A DNA stretch of 64,000 nt, from positions 62,001-126,000 of the forward strand of contig JBAXNN010000005.1 in NCBI GenBank assembly GCA_037133755.1. Direction: 5' to 3'. Within the stretch, counting starts at the first letter, position 1. Each line of letters opens with the position of its first letter. The DNA is from F1-60-MAGs149 sp037133755. GTDB taxonomy: Bacteria; Actinomycetota; Thermoleophilia; Gaiellales; F1-60-MAGs149. Below are positions 1 through 8,472 of the stretch, piece after piece. Below the pieces are notes generated by a model. It was not told where the DNA came from and ran no database searches. It saw only the letters and a program-made list of their open reading frames with translations. Both the position numbers and the translations under genes were made by a program.

Positions 1-1949
1 ACGGCCGTGACGAAGCCGGGCAGATCGGCACCACGAGCGCTCTCATAGGCGTGTGCGATACGGCGCAGCTTCTCGATGTTGGCCATCCGCCCCGCGCCGT
101 CTTCCTCCACCAGCATCGCGAGGTCGTAGCGCGTCTCCGCGACGATCGCCGCGACCAGATCGGCCAGACCGAGCCGCCCGGCCAGCGGACGCAGGCGCGC
201 GATCGCATCGCGCAAGGAGACCGCGCGCGCCAAGTCGTCATCGCGGAGCCCCACGCCGCCAAGATCGTCGAGCGCAATCGCGAACTCCCACTCGACCGCC
301 TGGCGCATCAGGGCCAGTCCGTCGTTCGAAACGCCCGCCATCGGCGAGGCCAGGCACGTCAGCAGCGCGTGGTCGTCGAAGCGGTTCCAGAGAACCCGCA
401 GCATCGCGAGGATGTCGGCGACCGGCTGCCGCTCGAGAAACCCGCGCCCGGTCGACGACACCGTCGGCAGGCCCTCGGCGCGCAGCGCGCGCTCGAAGAG
501 GTCGGCATTCGACCCTGCGCGGAAGACCAGCGCGATCTGCCCCGGGCGATAGCCCTTGGTTTCGACCAACTCGCGCAGGCGACGAGCGACCAGGCTCGCC
601 TCGACCGCGCGCCCGCCGTCGGTCTTCTCCCCCACGCCGATCAACAGTTCGACGGCAGGATCGGCGATCCCCTCCGCCGTGCGAACCGGGATCAACGGGT
701 GATGCGCGAAGCGGTCCTCGCGGGCAAAGATCGCGTTGATCGCGTCGAGGACGGGCGTGACCGAACGACGGTTCTCGTGCAACTCGACGACGGTGATCGA
801 TTCCTCGTGCCCCGCGCGCTCGCGCTCGCCGCGGAATACCTCGACCTCCGCACCGCGAAAGCCATAGATCGCCTGCTGCTCGTCACCGACGGCCAGAAGT
901 GGTGTGTCAGGGCCACGTAGCATCCGCAGAATCGACTCCTGCAGGCTGTCCGTGTCCTGAAACTCGTCGATCAGCACCTCACGGAAGCGCTCTTGAAGCG
1001 CGGTACGCACAGCGGGGTGCTCCTCGAGCAGGACGCGCACCTTCAACTGAAGATCCTCGTTATCGACGGCACCTGCCTCGCGCTTGGCGCGCTCGTACTC
1101 GTCGGCGTAGCGGTCGAGCAGCGCCTGGAGCGGTACGGCGACCTCGGCCGCGAGCAGATCGCGTGCCACGAACTCGGTCTCGCCGATCAGGTCCTTGTAC
1201 TCCGCACTGCCGAGCTTGAACTCCTTGAGGTCGGCAAGGTCGAATGGCTCGATCGTGCCGGCCAGAAGCGCCAACAGCTCGGTGGCCGCCTGACGTCGCT
1301 TGACGATCGTCGAGCCATCCCCCTCTGCCGCTGCCACCTCGACGGCGTGCTCGCGCAGGTCGGCGACGAGCGCGGCGAGCTCATCGGCCGAGCCACCGCC
1401 TGCAGGCGCCAACGGCGGACGCCCGCGCAGACGCGCGCCGAGCAGCAGCGTCGTCGCAATCTCACGCAGGCGGCCCTGTCCGTAGGCCGAGACCAACCGC
1501 AGCCCCTCATCGCCGAGCTCGTGCAGCGACGCCGCCAGCGCACGGTCGAAGGCGCCATCGCGCAGCAGCACGGTCTCCACGTTGTCGGCGACGCGGAGGC
1601 CTGGCGGCACATCGGCCTGATCGGCAAACTCGACGAGGATGCGCTGGCACGTGGCATGGATCGTGCCGATCCAGCCGCCCTCGACGAGCGGGATCAGATC
1701 GGCTCGACCCTCGCCACGCAGGCGGGCGCGAATGCGCTCCCGCAGCTCGCCGGCGGCCCGGCGGGTGAAGGTGACGGCGAGCACCTGCGAGGGCAGATGA
1801 TTGCGCTCGGTGATCGAGCGGAGGTAGCGCTCGACGAGCACGGTCGTCTTGCCCGACCCGGCGCCGGCGTCAACGAAGACCCCGTGGGGCGCCTCAACGG
1901 CCGCCAGCTGCGGCGGAGACAGTGGCGGGCGCGTACCGAGGTCGCTCAT
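1..1949 (-). CDS. UvrD/AddA-like ATP-dependent DNA helicase, partial (C-terminus beyond window)
   Basis: A superfamily 1A helicase that probably forms the motor subunit of a RecBCD/AddAB-type double-strand-break resection complex. About 649 N-terminal residues are visible. A Q-motif (LSPPQ, Gln14) is followed by Walker A AGAGSGKTT (residues 28-36), motif Ia AVTFTRRAAGEL, the GTIHATC segment, Walker B LIDEFQDTD near residue 330, motif III DEQQAIYGFRG near 355 and motif IV LHENRRS. The frame is open to base 1, so the C-terminus, where AddA proteins carry a nuclease domain, is not seen. The ATG overlaps the stop of the upstream nuclease gene by four bases (ATGA), so the two are probably translationally coupled partners. 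A plain UvrD/PcrA is possible, but the AddB-like neighbour favours AddA. Confidence 0.9.
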   Translation of the reverse strand, partial: MSDLGTRPPLSPPQLAAVEAPHGVFVDAGAGSGKTTVLVERYLRSITERNHLPSQVLAVTFTRRAAGELRERIRARLRGEGRADLIPLVEGGWIGTIHATCQRILVEFADQADVPPGLRVADNVETVLLRDGAFDRALAASLHELGDEGLRLVSAYGQGRLREIATTLLLGARLRGRPPLAPAGGGSADELAALVADLREHAVEVAAAEGDGSTIVKRRQAATELLALLAGTIEPFDLADLKEFKLGSAEYKDLIGETEFVARDLLAAEVAVPLQALLDRYADEYERAKREAGAVDNEDLQLKVRVLLEEHPAVRTALQERFREVLIDEFQDTDSLQESILRMLRGPDTPLLAVGDEQQAIYGFRGAEVEVFRGERERAGHEESITVVELHENRRSVTPVLDAINAIFAREDRFAHHPLIPVRTAEGIADPAVELLIGVGEKTDGGRAVEASLVARRLRELVETKGYRPGQIALVFRAGSNADLFERALRAEGLPTVSSTGRGFLERQPVADILAMLRVLWNRFDDHALLTCLASPMAGVSNDGLALMRQAVEWEFAIALDDLGGVGLRDDDLARAVSLRDAIARLRPLAGRLGLADLVAAIVAETRYDLAMLVEEDGAGRMANIEKLRRIAHAYESARGADLPGFVTA

Positions 1950-4795
1950 GGCCGCACCCGGCAGATGCCGCTGTAGTCGCAATGCGTCTCGCAGAAGCTG
2001 CGATCAGACGGATCGTGGCGCACGTCACCGGCTCGCATCCGCTCGACGCGCTCGGCGGCCTGTGCCCGCGCGGACTCGAGCACGGCCTCGAACGTCTCGT
2101 GATCCACGATGTCGGTGCCCACCAGCCCCGGCGGGAGGACATCGCCCTCGTCCGCGTCGACGATGCCGCGCGTGGCACCCTTGCGGATCGAGATGAAGAT
2201 CCCGCCAACGGGCTCGCGGCCGAGGATCTCGCGGAGCGCCAGAAGGTAGAGCGGCACCTGCAGCTCGCCCTTGTCGCGGATCTCGGGCCCCGTCGGAATC
2301 GTGCTCGTCTTGTAATCCACCACCATGGCGCGCGCCGTCATCATCGGGTCGGTATCGATGCGGTCGATCTTGCCCGACAGCCGCGCCACGCCGACGTCGA
2401 TGCCCTCCTTCCGCCCGGCCTGGGCGGTGCGCATCCCGAAGGACACCTCGAATTCGCTGGGCACGAGCGGTGCATTCGCGAGCGCGGCGCGGCGCACGAG
2501 CCGCCCGATGTCGCGCCGCAGTCCCCACCGCATGAGATCGATCTTCAGGCGATCACCGGCAACGATCGGCCGGACCTTGATCATCTCCTCGCCGACGAGT
2601 CGATGCGCCTCGGCGACCGCGCGATCGGCCTGCTCCGGCCCCAGTGACGTGGCGTTGAGGATGCCCGGTACCTCGCGATAGAAGCGGTTGAGCACGCTGT
2701 GCGCGATCGTGCCGAGCCGCAGGCGATCATCGACGGGCTCGTCGATTCGCTTGGGGTTGAGTCGCCGCTCGATGAACCACACGTTCGAGCACTTGCCGAA
2801 GCGGTCGAGCTCGGTGACACCGAAGGGATCCTTCTCCACCAGCTCGTCGAGCAGTCGCTGGTCGCCCAGACGCGTGCCCTGGCGACGCGCGGCCAGCGCG
2901 CGACGGATGGCGCCCGTCACTCCCGCCGCACCGGCCAGTCGCAGTGCCTCGTGGGCGTCCGTGCCGGCCAGCGCCGCGATGCTGCGCGCACGCTCACGCA
3001 CCGTCGGCGCGTGCTCGACCGCGAAGACCATGTCGGAGAACCCTCGCCGGACAGCGACCTCAGGATTGCCCGCCGCCACCACGAGGTCTTCCCAGATCGC
3101 CGTCGGTGCGAGCGGCCGCCCCTCGTCGTCGGCGATGCGGCGCACCAACACCAGGCGCTCGCGGGGACGCGTGATGGCCATGTAGGCGAGATGGCGGGCG
3201 ACATCGCTCTGCTCGGGCACCTCGACGAGTGGGTCGCTGACGCTCGCCGCGCCGAGCGCCTGCTCCTCAAGGCCGACGACGATCGCGACATCGACCGCAA
3301 CGGTGCGTGCGGCGCGCGGATCGAGCACGCGAATCGCGTCTCGGCGGGCACGCCGGCCGCGGAACTGCAGGTGTGCCAACTGCTCTCGAACCTCATCACG
3401 CGTCGGCGCAGGCGCGACCACAGCAAGGCGCTGGAGCTCGCTCAACACGACGGTCGCAACCGCCACGTCATCGCGCAACGCATTGGAGTCGTCGGCGGCG
3501 CGCAGGCCGTGCGCGCGCTGCAGCATGCCGCGCACAGCGGCGATCACCTCTTCGACCGGCGTCGCGGCACCACGGGCACCCGCCGGTGGTGCAAGCGCGC
3601 GCATGATCGGCTCGCCCAACCGCTGGACCCCTTCATCGAGCGTCTCCTGCGAGCGTCGCATCGGCCGTTCGATGCGCTCGACGAGCTGCGCGGGCGCGCC
3701 ACTCCAAGGCGAACGCAGCCACGTCAGTCGCTCGGCGTCGGTCGGAGCATCGGCCCACGCCAGTGCCAGCAGCGCCAGCAGGGCCCGGCCGAACGGCGTC
3801 TTCACCAGCAGTCGCTGCTCGCCCGCGTCGACCTCGAGCCCGGCCTCACGCAGCTGGCGGACGAGGCGGAGGCGATCGGCGGCGCCGCGCGGCGCAATCA
3901 CGACGATGCGGTGCCCCGGCACTCCCCTGCGCAGGGCCGCGGCCACTTCGGCCACGACGAGCTCGGCCTCGCCGCGTTCGCCCTCGGCCTCCTGCACCAC
4001 GACTCCACCGGTCGTCGAGGCCGCACACCGCGCCTCCGGAGCGGGCTCGCCGAAGCGGCGCTCGAGTGCGATCAGATCGGGATGACGCGCAAACGCACCC
4101 ACGGGCAACTCGCTGATGCCCGCAGGGCCTGCGAGTTCGGCGAGACGTCCGACGACGGGCGTCAGCACCTGGAAGGGCACGCGGCCAGCCTCGTAGGAGA
4201 GACTCAGCACCACGTCGGCACGCTGGGCGATCAGGCGCAGCAGTTCCTCCTGCGCGAGACTGAGATCGTCGAATCCCTGCGCGAAAAGCGCCTCGCCCGC
4301 CGGCCAGGCAGCGACGTCGGTACGCAGGGCGTCGATCACTGCAATGCGCATCCGGCCGCGGTCGATCACCTGCTCCTCGTCGAGCGCTCGCCACCAGCGC
4401 TCGTACTGGTCGGCGAGTGTGGCCTCGCCCGCGTCTCGTACGGCAGCGGGATCAAGGAGTGCTGAGCCGAGGCGCTGGAAGCGCGTGCCGATCGATTCGG
4501 GCGCCTCGGGCAGCACGCGGCGCAGCAGAATCTGTCGTGCACCACCGCGCAGCACAGGCCGGCGGTCGCCCGTCAGGCGGAGAATGCGCTCGAAGAGCTC
4601 ATCGAAATCGACCGCATCGGCGCCGATGATCGCCGGTGCCCGCTCCAGCAACTCGCGCTGCGTCTGGCGCTTGACGTCGCTGCTCGGCACCACCAGGGCA
4701 GCCGCCCGCCCAGCGGACAGCTCCGCGAGGTAGCGCGCGTACAGCTCGCTGATCTTGCCGGCGTGCGCCGGACCGAGGATGAGAGCAAGGGCCAC
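1946..4795 (-). CDS. AddB-like ATP-dependent nuclease subunit with Fe-S PD-(D/E)XK domain (949 aa)
   Basis: Likely nuclease partner of the downstream helicase in double-strand-break end processing. The N-terminus has a degenerate Walker A (GPAHAGK, residues 8-14), as in inactive AddB-type helicase folds. The C-terminal nuclease shows His699 in GTIAHSVLNRF, Asp811 in GKIDRID and Asp827-Tyr-Lys829 in VVDYKTS, the PD-(D/E)XK metal and catalytic residues. Cys669 (FGKC) and the Cys935-x3-Cys939-x5-Cys945 cluster at the C-terminus match the four-cysteine iron-sulfur staple of AddB. The start is GTG at 4795 with no obvious Shine-Dalgarno. The stop overlaps the next gene by 4 nt. Other RecB-family nucleases exist, but the staple plus a helicase neighbour fits AddB best. 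Confidence 0.88.
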   Translation of the reverse strand: MALALILGPAHAGKISELYARYLAELSAGRAAALVVPSSDVKRQTQRELLERAPAIIGADAVDFDELFERILRLTGDRRPVLRGGARQILLRRVLPEAPESIGTRFQRLGSALLDPAAVRDAGEATLADQYERWWRALDEEQVIDRGRMRIAVIDALRTDVAAWPAGEALFAQGFDDLSLAQEELLRLIAQRADVVLSLSYEAGRVPFQVLTPVVGRLAELAGPAGISELPVGAFARHPDLIALERRFGEPAPEARCAASTTGGVVVQEAEGERGEAELVVAEVAAALRRGVPGHRIVVIAPRGAADRLRLVRQLREAGLEVDAGEQRLLVKTPFGRALLALLALAWADAPTDAERLTWLRSPWSGAPAQLVERIERPMRRSQETLDEGVQRLGEPIMRALAPPAGARGAATPVEEVIAAVRGMLQRAHGLRAADDSNALRDDVAVATVVLSELQRLAVVAPAPTRDEVREQLAHLQFRGRRARRDAIRVLDPRAARTVAVDVAIVVGLEEQALGAASVSDPLVEVPEQSDVARHLAYMAITRPRERLVLVRRIADDEGRPLAPTAIWEDLVVAAGNPEVAVRRGFSDMVFAVEHAPTVRERARSIAALAGTDAHEALRLAGAAGVTGAIRRALAARRQGTRLGDQRLLDELVEKDPFGVTELDRFGKCSNVWFIERRLNPKRIDEPVDDRLRLGTIAHSVLNRFYREVPGILNATSLGPEQADRAVAEAHRLVGEEMIKVRPIVAGDRLKIDLMRWGLRRDIGRLVRRAALANAPLVPSEFEVSFGMRTAQAGRKEGIDVGVARLSGKIDRIDTDPMMTARAMVVDYKTSTIPTGPEIRDKGELQVPLYLLALREILGREPVGGIFISIRKGATRGIVDADEGDVLPPGLVGTDIVDHETFEAVLESARAQAAERVERMRAGDVRHDPSDRSFCETHCDYSGICRVRP

Positions 4796-4825
4796 GGCGT
4801 TTCGTCGCGCCCCGGCGAACAGCCC

Positions 4826-5122
4826 TTACAGGTGCTCGGGCGGGAACGCGGCGACGCGCTCCTCGACCAGCTTCGCGACGGCGTCGGCGCCCTCGGAGTA
4901 CGCGTAGTTGATCTTCACGAAACCCTCCCACTTCACCGGGACGGCGTCCTCGGGGAAGATGGCCTCGACCGGGCACTCGGGCTCGCAGGCACCGCAGTCG
5001 ATGCACTCCTCGCTATCAATCACCAGCATGCGTCCGGACTCATGGATGCAGTCGACGGGACACACGTCCACGCAGGACCGGTCCTTCTTGTCGATACAGG
5101 GCTCAGTGATGATGTAGGTCAC
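4826..5122 (-). CDS. fdxA: 7Fe ferredoxin [3Fe-4S][4Fe-4S] (98 aa)
   Basis: Small electron carrier. Cysteines 9, 17, 21, 25, 40, 43, 46 and 50 have the spacing of 7Fe ferredoxins: C9/C17/C50 would hold the 3Fe-4S cluster and C21/C40/C43/C46 the 4Fe-4S cluster. The C-terminal tail (residues 60-98) is typical of the actinobacterial FdxA group. It starts at GTG 5122, supported by a good Shine-Dalgarno (GGAGGAA) eight bases upstream. A TATGCT box about 25 nt further upstream could be its own -10. The downstream neighbour is the AddB-like gene, 30 bp away; no functional link is evident. Confidence 0.95.
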   Translation of the reverse strand: MTYIITEPCIDKKDRSCVDVCPVDCIHESGRMLVIDSEECIDCGACEPECPVEAIFPEDAVPVKWEGFVKINYAYSEGADAVAKLVEERVAAFPPEHL

Positions 5123-5176
5123 GGGTCGTTCCTCCGCTGGAAATTACGCTGCTGCAGCATACCGAAGCGTCTCGCC

Positions 5177-5638
5177 CTAGTCGTCATCGCTGAGCGCCGC
5201 GAGCGCGGCGTCGACACGATCGTCGAGCACGGGATCGACCGCGGTCGCCGCGATGGCCTGGGATCCCCGTCGCCGCCGCCAGACCAGTGTGAGCGCGACG
5301 ACAACGCCAATGCCGCCAACCACGAGTGCGGCAGGCACGATCCAGGCCACCAGTCCGATGCCCGCAGCGGGTGGCGCGGCGAGGACCGACGGTCCGAAGT
5401 CCTGCACGAGGGCATCCTTGACCTGCTGCTTGGTCCACCCCGCCTCGCGCTTGCGCTGCACGAAGGAGCGGATCTGCTCCGCAGCCGGGGCGTGTGAGAG
5501 ATCGAGGCGCGTCTGGCACGTCGGGCACATCAACTCTGTCTCGATCTCGGTCATCGAGAACTGCGGCTGGGCTGCAAGCGCGGCGCTCGGCAGCAACACG
5601 ACAAGCAGCAGCGTGATGGCGGCGAGGCGACGGATCAC
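5177..5638 (-). CDS. CcmH/CycL-like thiol-disulfide protein (153 aa)
   Basis: Membrane-anchored redox protein resembling CcmH, the apocytochrome c thiol reductant of system I cytochrome maturation. A signal peptide covers residues 1-23 (LLLVVLLPSAALA), the CPTC motif is at 38-41, then comes the CcmH-like helical segment (FVQRKREAGWTKQQV), a transmembrane helix near 105-127 (VAWIVPAALVVGGIGVV) and a short acidic cytoplasmic tail. The GTG start at 5638 overlaps the TGA of the TlpA-like gene (GTGA), so the two are co-translated. A longer frame through this start exists but would run over the TlpA gene, so it was not used. No other ccm genes are in the window. Confidence 0.85.
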   Translation of the reverse strand: MIRRLAAITLLLVVLLPSAALAAQPQFSMTEIETELMCPTCQTRLDLSHAPAAEQIRSFVQRKREAGWTKQQVKDALVQDFGPSVLAAPPAAGIGLVAWIVPAALVVGGIGVVVALTLVWRRRRGSQAIAATAVDPVLDDRVDAALAALSDDD

Positions 5639-6177
5639 GAGCCGCCTGCCTTGCGGATCGCCTCGCGCAGGCCCTTGGCCGTCACCTCGCCGGGGAACCA
5701 CGCCACGGCACGTCCCTGCGCGTCGAGGACAAACGTCTCGGGAAAGGCGGCGACGCCGTACGCCCGGCCGATGTCGCCGCCGTCGTCGTGCACCAGCGGG
5801 TACGTCAACCCGTACGACGTTGCGAACGCGCGGGCGTCGTCGCTGAGGTCCTGCGAGTCGATACCGACCATCGCCACGCCCTGCGGCTTGGCCTCGGTCT
5901 GCCAGAAGTCCTCGAGAATCGGCGCCTCGTCCTTGCACGGGTTGCACCAGGACGCCCAGAAGTTGAGCACGACGACCTGGCCCTTCAGCGAGGCGAGCGA
6001 CGTCGAGCCCGAGCCATCGAGATTCGGCAGGTCGAAGCCCGGCGCCTGCGGCAGTGCGCCGGAGGCAACCTCGGACGGGAAGGCGCGCGCGCCATCGGAG
6101 TTCATCACCGCACGGGCGAGGACGATGCCGAGCGCGAGGATCGCCACGGCGACTGCGATTGCAACGAGGCGCTTCAC
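5635..6177 (-). CDS. TlpA/ResA/CcmG-like thioredoxin-fold protein (180 aa)
   Basis: Membrane-tethered, outward-facing thiol-disulfide oxidoreductase. An N-terminal membrane anchor (residues 4-24) precedes a TlpA-like thioredoxin domain (about 45-180) with the active site WCNPC at residues 77-81 (Cys78, Cys81) and the conserved FxLPNLDG entry to the fold. The later YGVAAFPETFVLD segment carries the cis-Pro-type FPETF motif. Directly followed by a CcmH-like gene with a 4-nt overlap, so the pair probably handles reduction of apocytochrome c cysteines or a similar extracytoplasmic disulfide relay. Confidence 0.92.
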   Translation of the reverse strand: MKRLVAIAVAVAILALGIVLARAVMNSDGARAFPSEVASGALPQAPGFDLPNLDGSGSTSLASLKGQVVVLNFWASWCNPCKDEAPILEDFWQTEAKPQGVAMVGIDSQDLSDDARAFATSYGLTYPLVHDDGGDIGRAYGVAAFPETFVLDAQGRAVAWFPGEVTAKGLREAIRKAGGS

Positions 6178-6197
6178 CGCTGCGAAGTCTACGGGCG

Positions 6198-7184
6198 CTA
6201 GTAGATGATGACGGGCGTGCCGACCGCGACGCGGCTGTACAGCGCCTCGGCCTGGCTGATGAGCATGCGCACGCAGCCGTGCGAGGCGTACCCACCAATG
6301 GAGCCCGAATCAGGCGTGCCGTGGATGCCGACGTCCTCGCGGTCGAGCCCCATCCAGCGCGTGCCAAGCGGGTTGCTCGGGCCCGGCGGAATCGGCTCAG
6401 AGCCCTTGGCCCAGGTCGAGGTAGGCGGATACCACCACGGATTCGTCTGCATGGAGACGATCGTGAAGAGGCCCGATGGCGTCGGGAACGACGGCGCGCC
6501 GACGGCGACGCGGTACTTTTTGACGACCTTCGCCTTGTCCTTCACCGGCGCGTACAGCTTGAGGGTGCGATCCGGCTTCGACACGACGATCACGTAGCCG
6601 AGCTTCTCGCGCGTGGCCTCCGACTGGACGGGCACGAGCGGCACAACGTCTTGCTGCGCGCGCAGCGAGAAGATGGCGGTGGCGTCCTTCGCCTGCTTCA
6701 CGATCACCGCGCGGTCCGGAGCATTGCCGGCCTTGCCGAGCTTGAGGAGCGGCTTCCTGCGCGTCAACTGCCAGCGAGCGGCACTGCCCTTGGTGCTGGC
6801 CATCCTGATCACACGATCGACGGCCTTCTGCAGCTTCGTTTCGTTGTACGCCGTCGTGACCGGCGTATTGCCACCCGCCGTGCGGACCACGGCCTCGTTG
6901 ACGGCCGTCTGAATGTCGGCCGTGGCGGCGATCTGCGCATTCGAGATCTTGAAGACGCGCTCGCCGATGCGGATCACGATCGGGGCGTTGTACGCGTTCG
7001 TGACGGTCGCCAGCGCCGTGGCGGCATCCTGCCCGGAGATATCGACGCCGGCGACGAACGATCCGGCAGGAGCGACGACCGGTGCGGGCGCCGTTGTGGT
7101 GTCCTGCGCGAAGGCCGTGGCGCTGAGCACCAACAGTGCAGCCAGCGCAAGGATGAGCAGAAGGGGGAATCGACGATGGCGCAT
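6198..7184 (-). CDS. L,D-transpeptidase with YkuD domain (328 aa)
   Basis: Secreted peptidoglycan cross-linking enzyme. It begins with a signal peptide (residues 1-26, ending AFAQ), then a Thr/Ala/Pro-rich linker, a putative peptidoglycan-binding region (about 45-170) and a YkuD catalytic domain (about 200-328). The catalytic motif is SHGCVRM with Cys304, preceded by IHGT. ATG 7184 was chosen because it is followed immediately by the signal peptide; the longer upstream frame is not signal-like. A TAGAGT box lies 14 nt upstream of the start. The gene is divergent from the small membrane protein at 7260. Confidence 0.93.
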   Translation of the reverse strand: MRHRRFPLLLILALAALLVLSATAFAQDTTTAPAPVVAPAGSFVAGVDISGQDAATALATVTNAYNAPIVIRIGERVFKISNAQIAATADIQTAVNEAVVRTAGGNTPVTTAYNETKLQKAVDRVIRMASTKGSAARWQLTRRKPLLKLGKAGNAPDRAVIVKQAKDATAIFSLRAQQDVVPLVPVQSEATREKLGYVIVVSKPDRTLKLYAPVKDKAKVVKKYRVAVGAPSFPTPSGLFTIVSMQTNPWWYPPTSTWAKGSEPIPPGPSNPLGTRWMGLDREDVGIHGTPDSGSIGGYASHGCVRMLISQAEALYSRVAVGTPVIIY

Positions 7185-7247
7185 AGAACTACGCTTCCAC
7201 TCTATCCGAGGTTTTCCTCGTCGACGGCCGGTTGTGAGCGAGGTCGC

Positions 7248-7253
7248 TACCGT
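7248..7253 (+). promoter_or_regulatory. candidate -10 box TACCGT, leaderless start
   Basis: TACCGT ends six bases before the GTG at 7260, so transcription would begin at or next to the start codon. No -35 TTGACA is visible. It supports 7260 over the in-frame GTG at 7254. Confidence 0.4.
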
Positions 7254-7259
7254 GTGGGC

Positions 7260-7487
7260 GTGAGTACCCCGCCTCTTTCGCCGGATCCCGCCGATCGCGA
7301 GCTGGAGATCGAGCTCCTGACCGAGCTCGCCCTGGCCCGTGCCGAGCGGGAGGGGACCGCGGTGCGCGTCAAGGAGCGCCGTTGGGCGCGCCTGCGCTTT
7401 CTCCTGATCGTGCTCGTGCTGGCCGCGATCGCCGGCACGTTCATCTATCTCACCCTGCTCTCGCTGCGCTCGGCCTTCGGCGCCTGA
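7260..7487 (+). CDS. small single-pass membrane protein (75 aa), unknown function
   Basis: I do not recognise a family. The first 40 residues are charged and helical (DRELEIELLTELALARAE), followed by a basic patch (RVKERRWARLR) and one transmembrane helix (LRFLLIVLVLAAIAGTFIYL) near the C-terminus, giving a cytoplasmic N-terminus by the positive-inside rule. GTG 7260 is preferred because a TACCGT box sits six bases upstream; an in-frame GTG at 7254 would add two residues. It is divergent from the L,D-transpeptidase. Confidence 0.7.
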   Translation: MSTPPLSPDPADRELEIELLTELALARAEREGTAVRVKERRWARLRFLLIVLVLAAIAGTFIYLTLLSLRSAFGA

Positions 7488-7510
7488 CGGGGTCGAGTGC
7501 CGCATCGGAG

Positions 7511-7516
7511 TACGCT
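7511..7516 (+). promoter_or_regulatory. candidate -10 box TACGCT, leaderless start
   Basis: TACGCT lies eight bases before ATG 7525, with no Shine-Dalgarno between them. This fits a leaderless mRNA. Confidence 0.4.
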
Positions 7517-7524
7517 TCTGCCCA

Positions 7525-8130
7525 ATGGCACGCGCTCCGTCTCTTAAGCCCCAGCTGAATCAGATCCGCACATGGGTCGGCGAGGGCGTCACCGATATCT
7601 GGATCGCGCACCAGCTCGGCGTCACACCCGCGCAGATCGCCGACTTTCGCCGGAAGCAGGGGCTGCTCCGTCCCGACGAGTCCCCCGCTCCGACCCAGGC
7701 TCGCGCGCCGCGCGCCGCCGCTGCACCGCGCGCCGCGGCCAAGCCGCGCACGCCGCGCGCACCGAAGGCCGAGCCGGCCGCAGAGGATGAGGCGGCGATC
7801 AGCGACGAGTCCGACGATGCCGACGGCACCGACGAGGATGGTGCCCCGAAGCGCCGCCGCCGCGGACGTCGCGGTGGTCGTGGTCGTGGTAAGAGCCGCA
7901 CACAGACGATCCCCGCGGCGATCGAGCACGGCGACGACGGCATCGTGATCCGCATCGACGCCGCGATTCTCGCCTCCGAGGTCTACCGCGAGCACTGGGC
8001 CGAGGTGGTTGCCGGTGGCATCACCGTCACGGCCGAGGGCATTGCGCTGAGCGCTGCTGCCCCTGCAGGCGCAGTGGGTCAGGGCGACGACGCGGCCGAG
8101 AGCGCTGACGCCGTCGCCGACGACGAGTAG
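7525..8130 (+). CDS. HTH-like protein with Arg/Gly-rich basic patch (201 aa), unknown function
   Basis: The N-terminal 50 residues look like a helix-turn-helix (VGEGVTDIWIAHQLGVTPAQ, then FRRKQG). A low-complexity Ala/Pro/Arg linker follows, then an acidic stretch, and then a strongly basic RRRRGRRGGRGRGKSR block near residues 112-127, like an RGG nucleic-acid-binding patch. The C-terminal part (about 132-175) appears to be a small ordered domain (GIVIRIDAAILASEVYREHW). This suggests DNA or RNA binding, but no family is recognised. ATG 7525 is supported by a TACGCT box eight bases upstream. Confidence 0.8.
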   Translation: MARAPSLKPQLNQIRTWVGEGVTDIWIAHQLGVTPAQIADFRRKQGLLRPDESPAPTQARAPRAAAAPRAAAKPRTPRAPKAEPAAEDEAAISDESDDADGTDEDGAPKRRRRGRRGGRGRGKSRTQTIPAAIEHGDDGIVIRIDAAILASEVYREHWAEVVAGGITVTAEGIALSAAAPAGAVGQGDDAAESADAVADDE

Positions 8131-8145
8131 GCGTTCCGCCTCCGC

Positions 8146-8472
8146 CTAGTCGTGCGCGTCGCGCGCACTGCGCTGCAGGCGATGGCAGGCGAGGTCAACG
8201 AGGAGCGGCGTAGACCGTGGCGGCGCCGCCGGCAGTGCGGCATCGAGGGCAACGTCGGGCGCCCAGCGATCGGCCTCACGCCAGGCCACGGCCAACTCGG
8301 CGAGGGTGAAGTGCTGCCCAACCCGCTTGACCAGCTCGCCGTGCACCGCGGCGTAGGCGCGCTCGAAGCCCGCGAGTCCGCGCGTATCGAGCCCTGCCCG
8401 TACGCGGCGCGCCGTGGCCGGGGCCTCTCCCCACGCCTGGATCGCCACCTCGGTCATCGGATCGAGCTTCAT
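8146..8472 (-). CDS. hypothetical protein downstream of DUF501 (108 aa)
   Basis: I do not recognise it. It is predicted mostly helical and soluble, with conserved-looking segments (FTLAELAVAWREADRW; LVDLACHRLQRSA). The ATG at 8472 overlaps the TGA of the DUF501 gene (ATGA), so it is translated with that protein and may work with it. No signal peptide or membrane helix is seen. Confidence 0.75.
   Translation of the reverse strand: MKLDPMTEVAIQAWGEAPATARRVRAGLDTRGLAGFERAYAAVHGELVKRVGQHFTLAELAVAWREADRWAPDVALDAALPAAPPRSTPLLVDLACHRLQRSARDAHD

Noticed and set aside
2699..4465. 588-codon frame on the plus strand opposite the AddB-like gene
   Set aside because: Composition is typical of antisense frames. 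The minus-strand gene has the nuclease and Fe-S motifs.
5177..6367. A single 396-residue protein spanning the CcmH and TlpA region
   Set aside because: The N-terminal 240 residues are a shadow of the TlpA-like gene in another frame. A GTG start at 5638 gives a proper signal peptide and CPTC motif.
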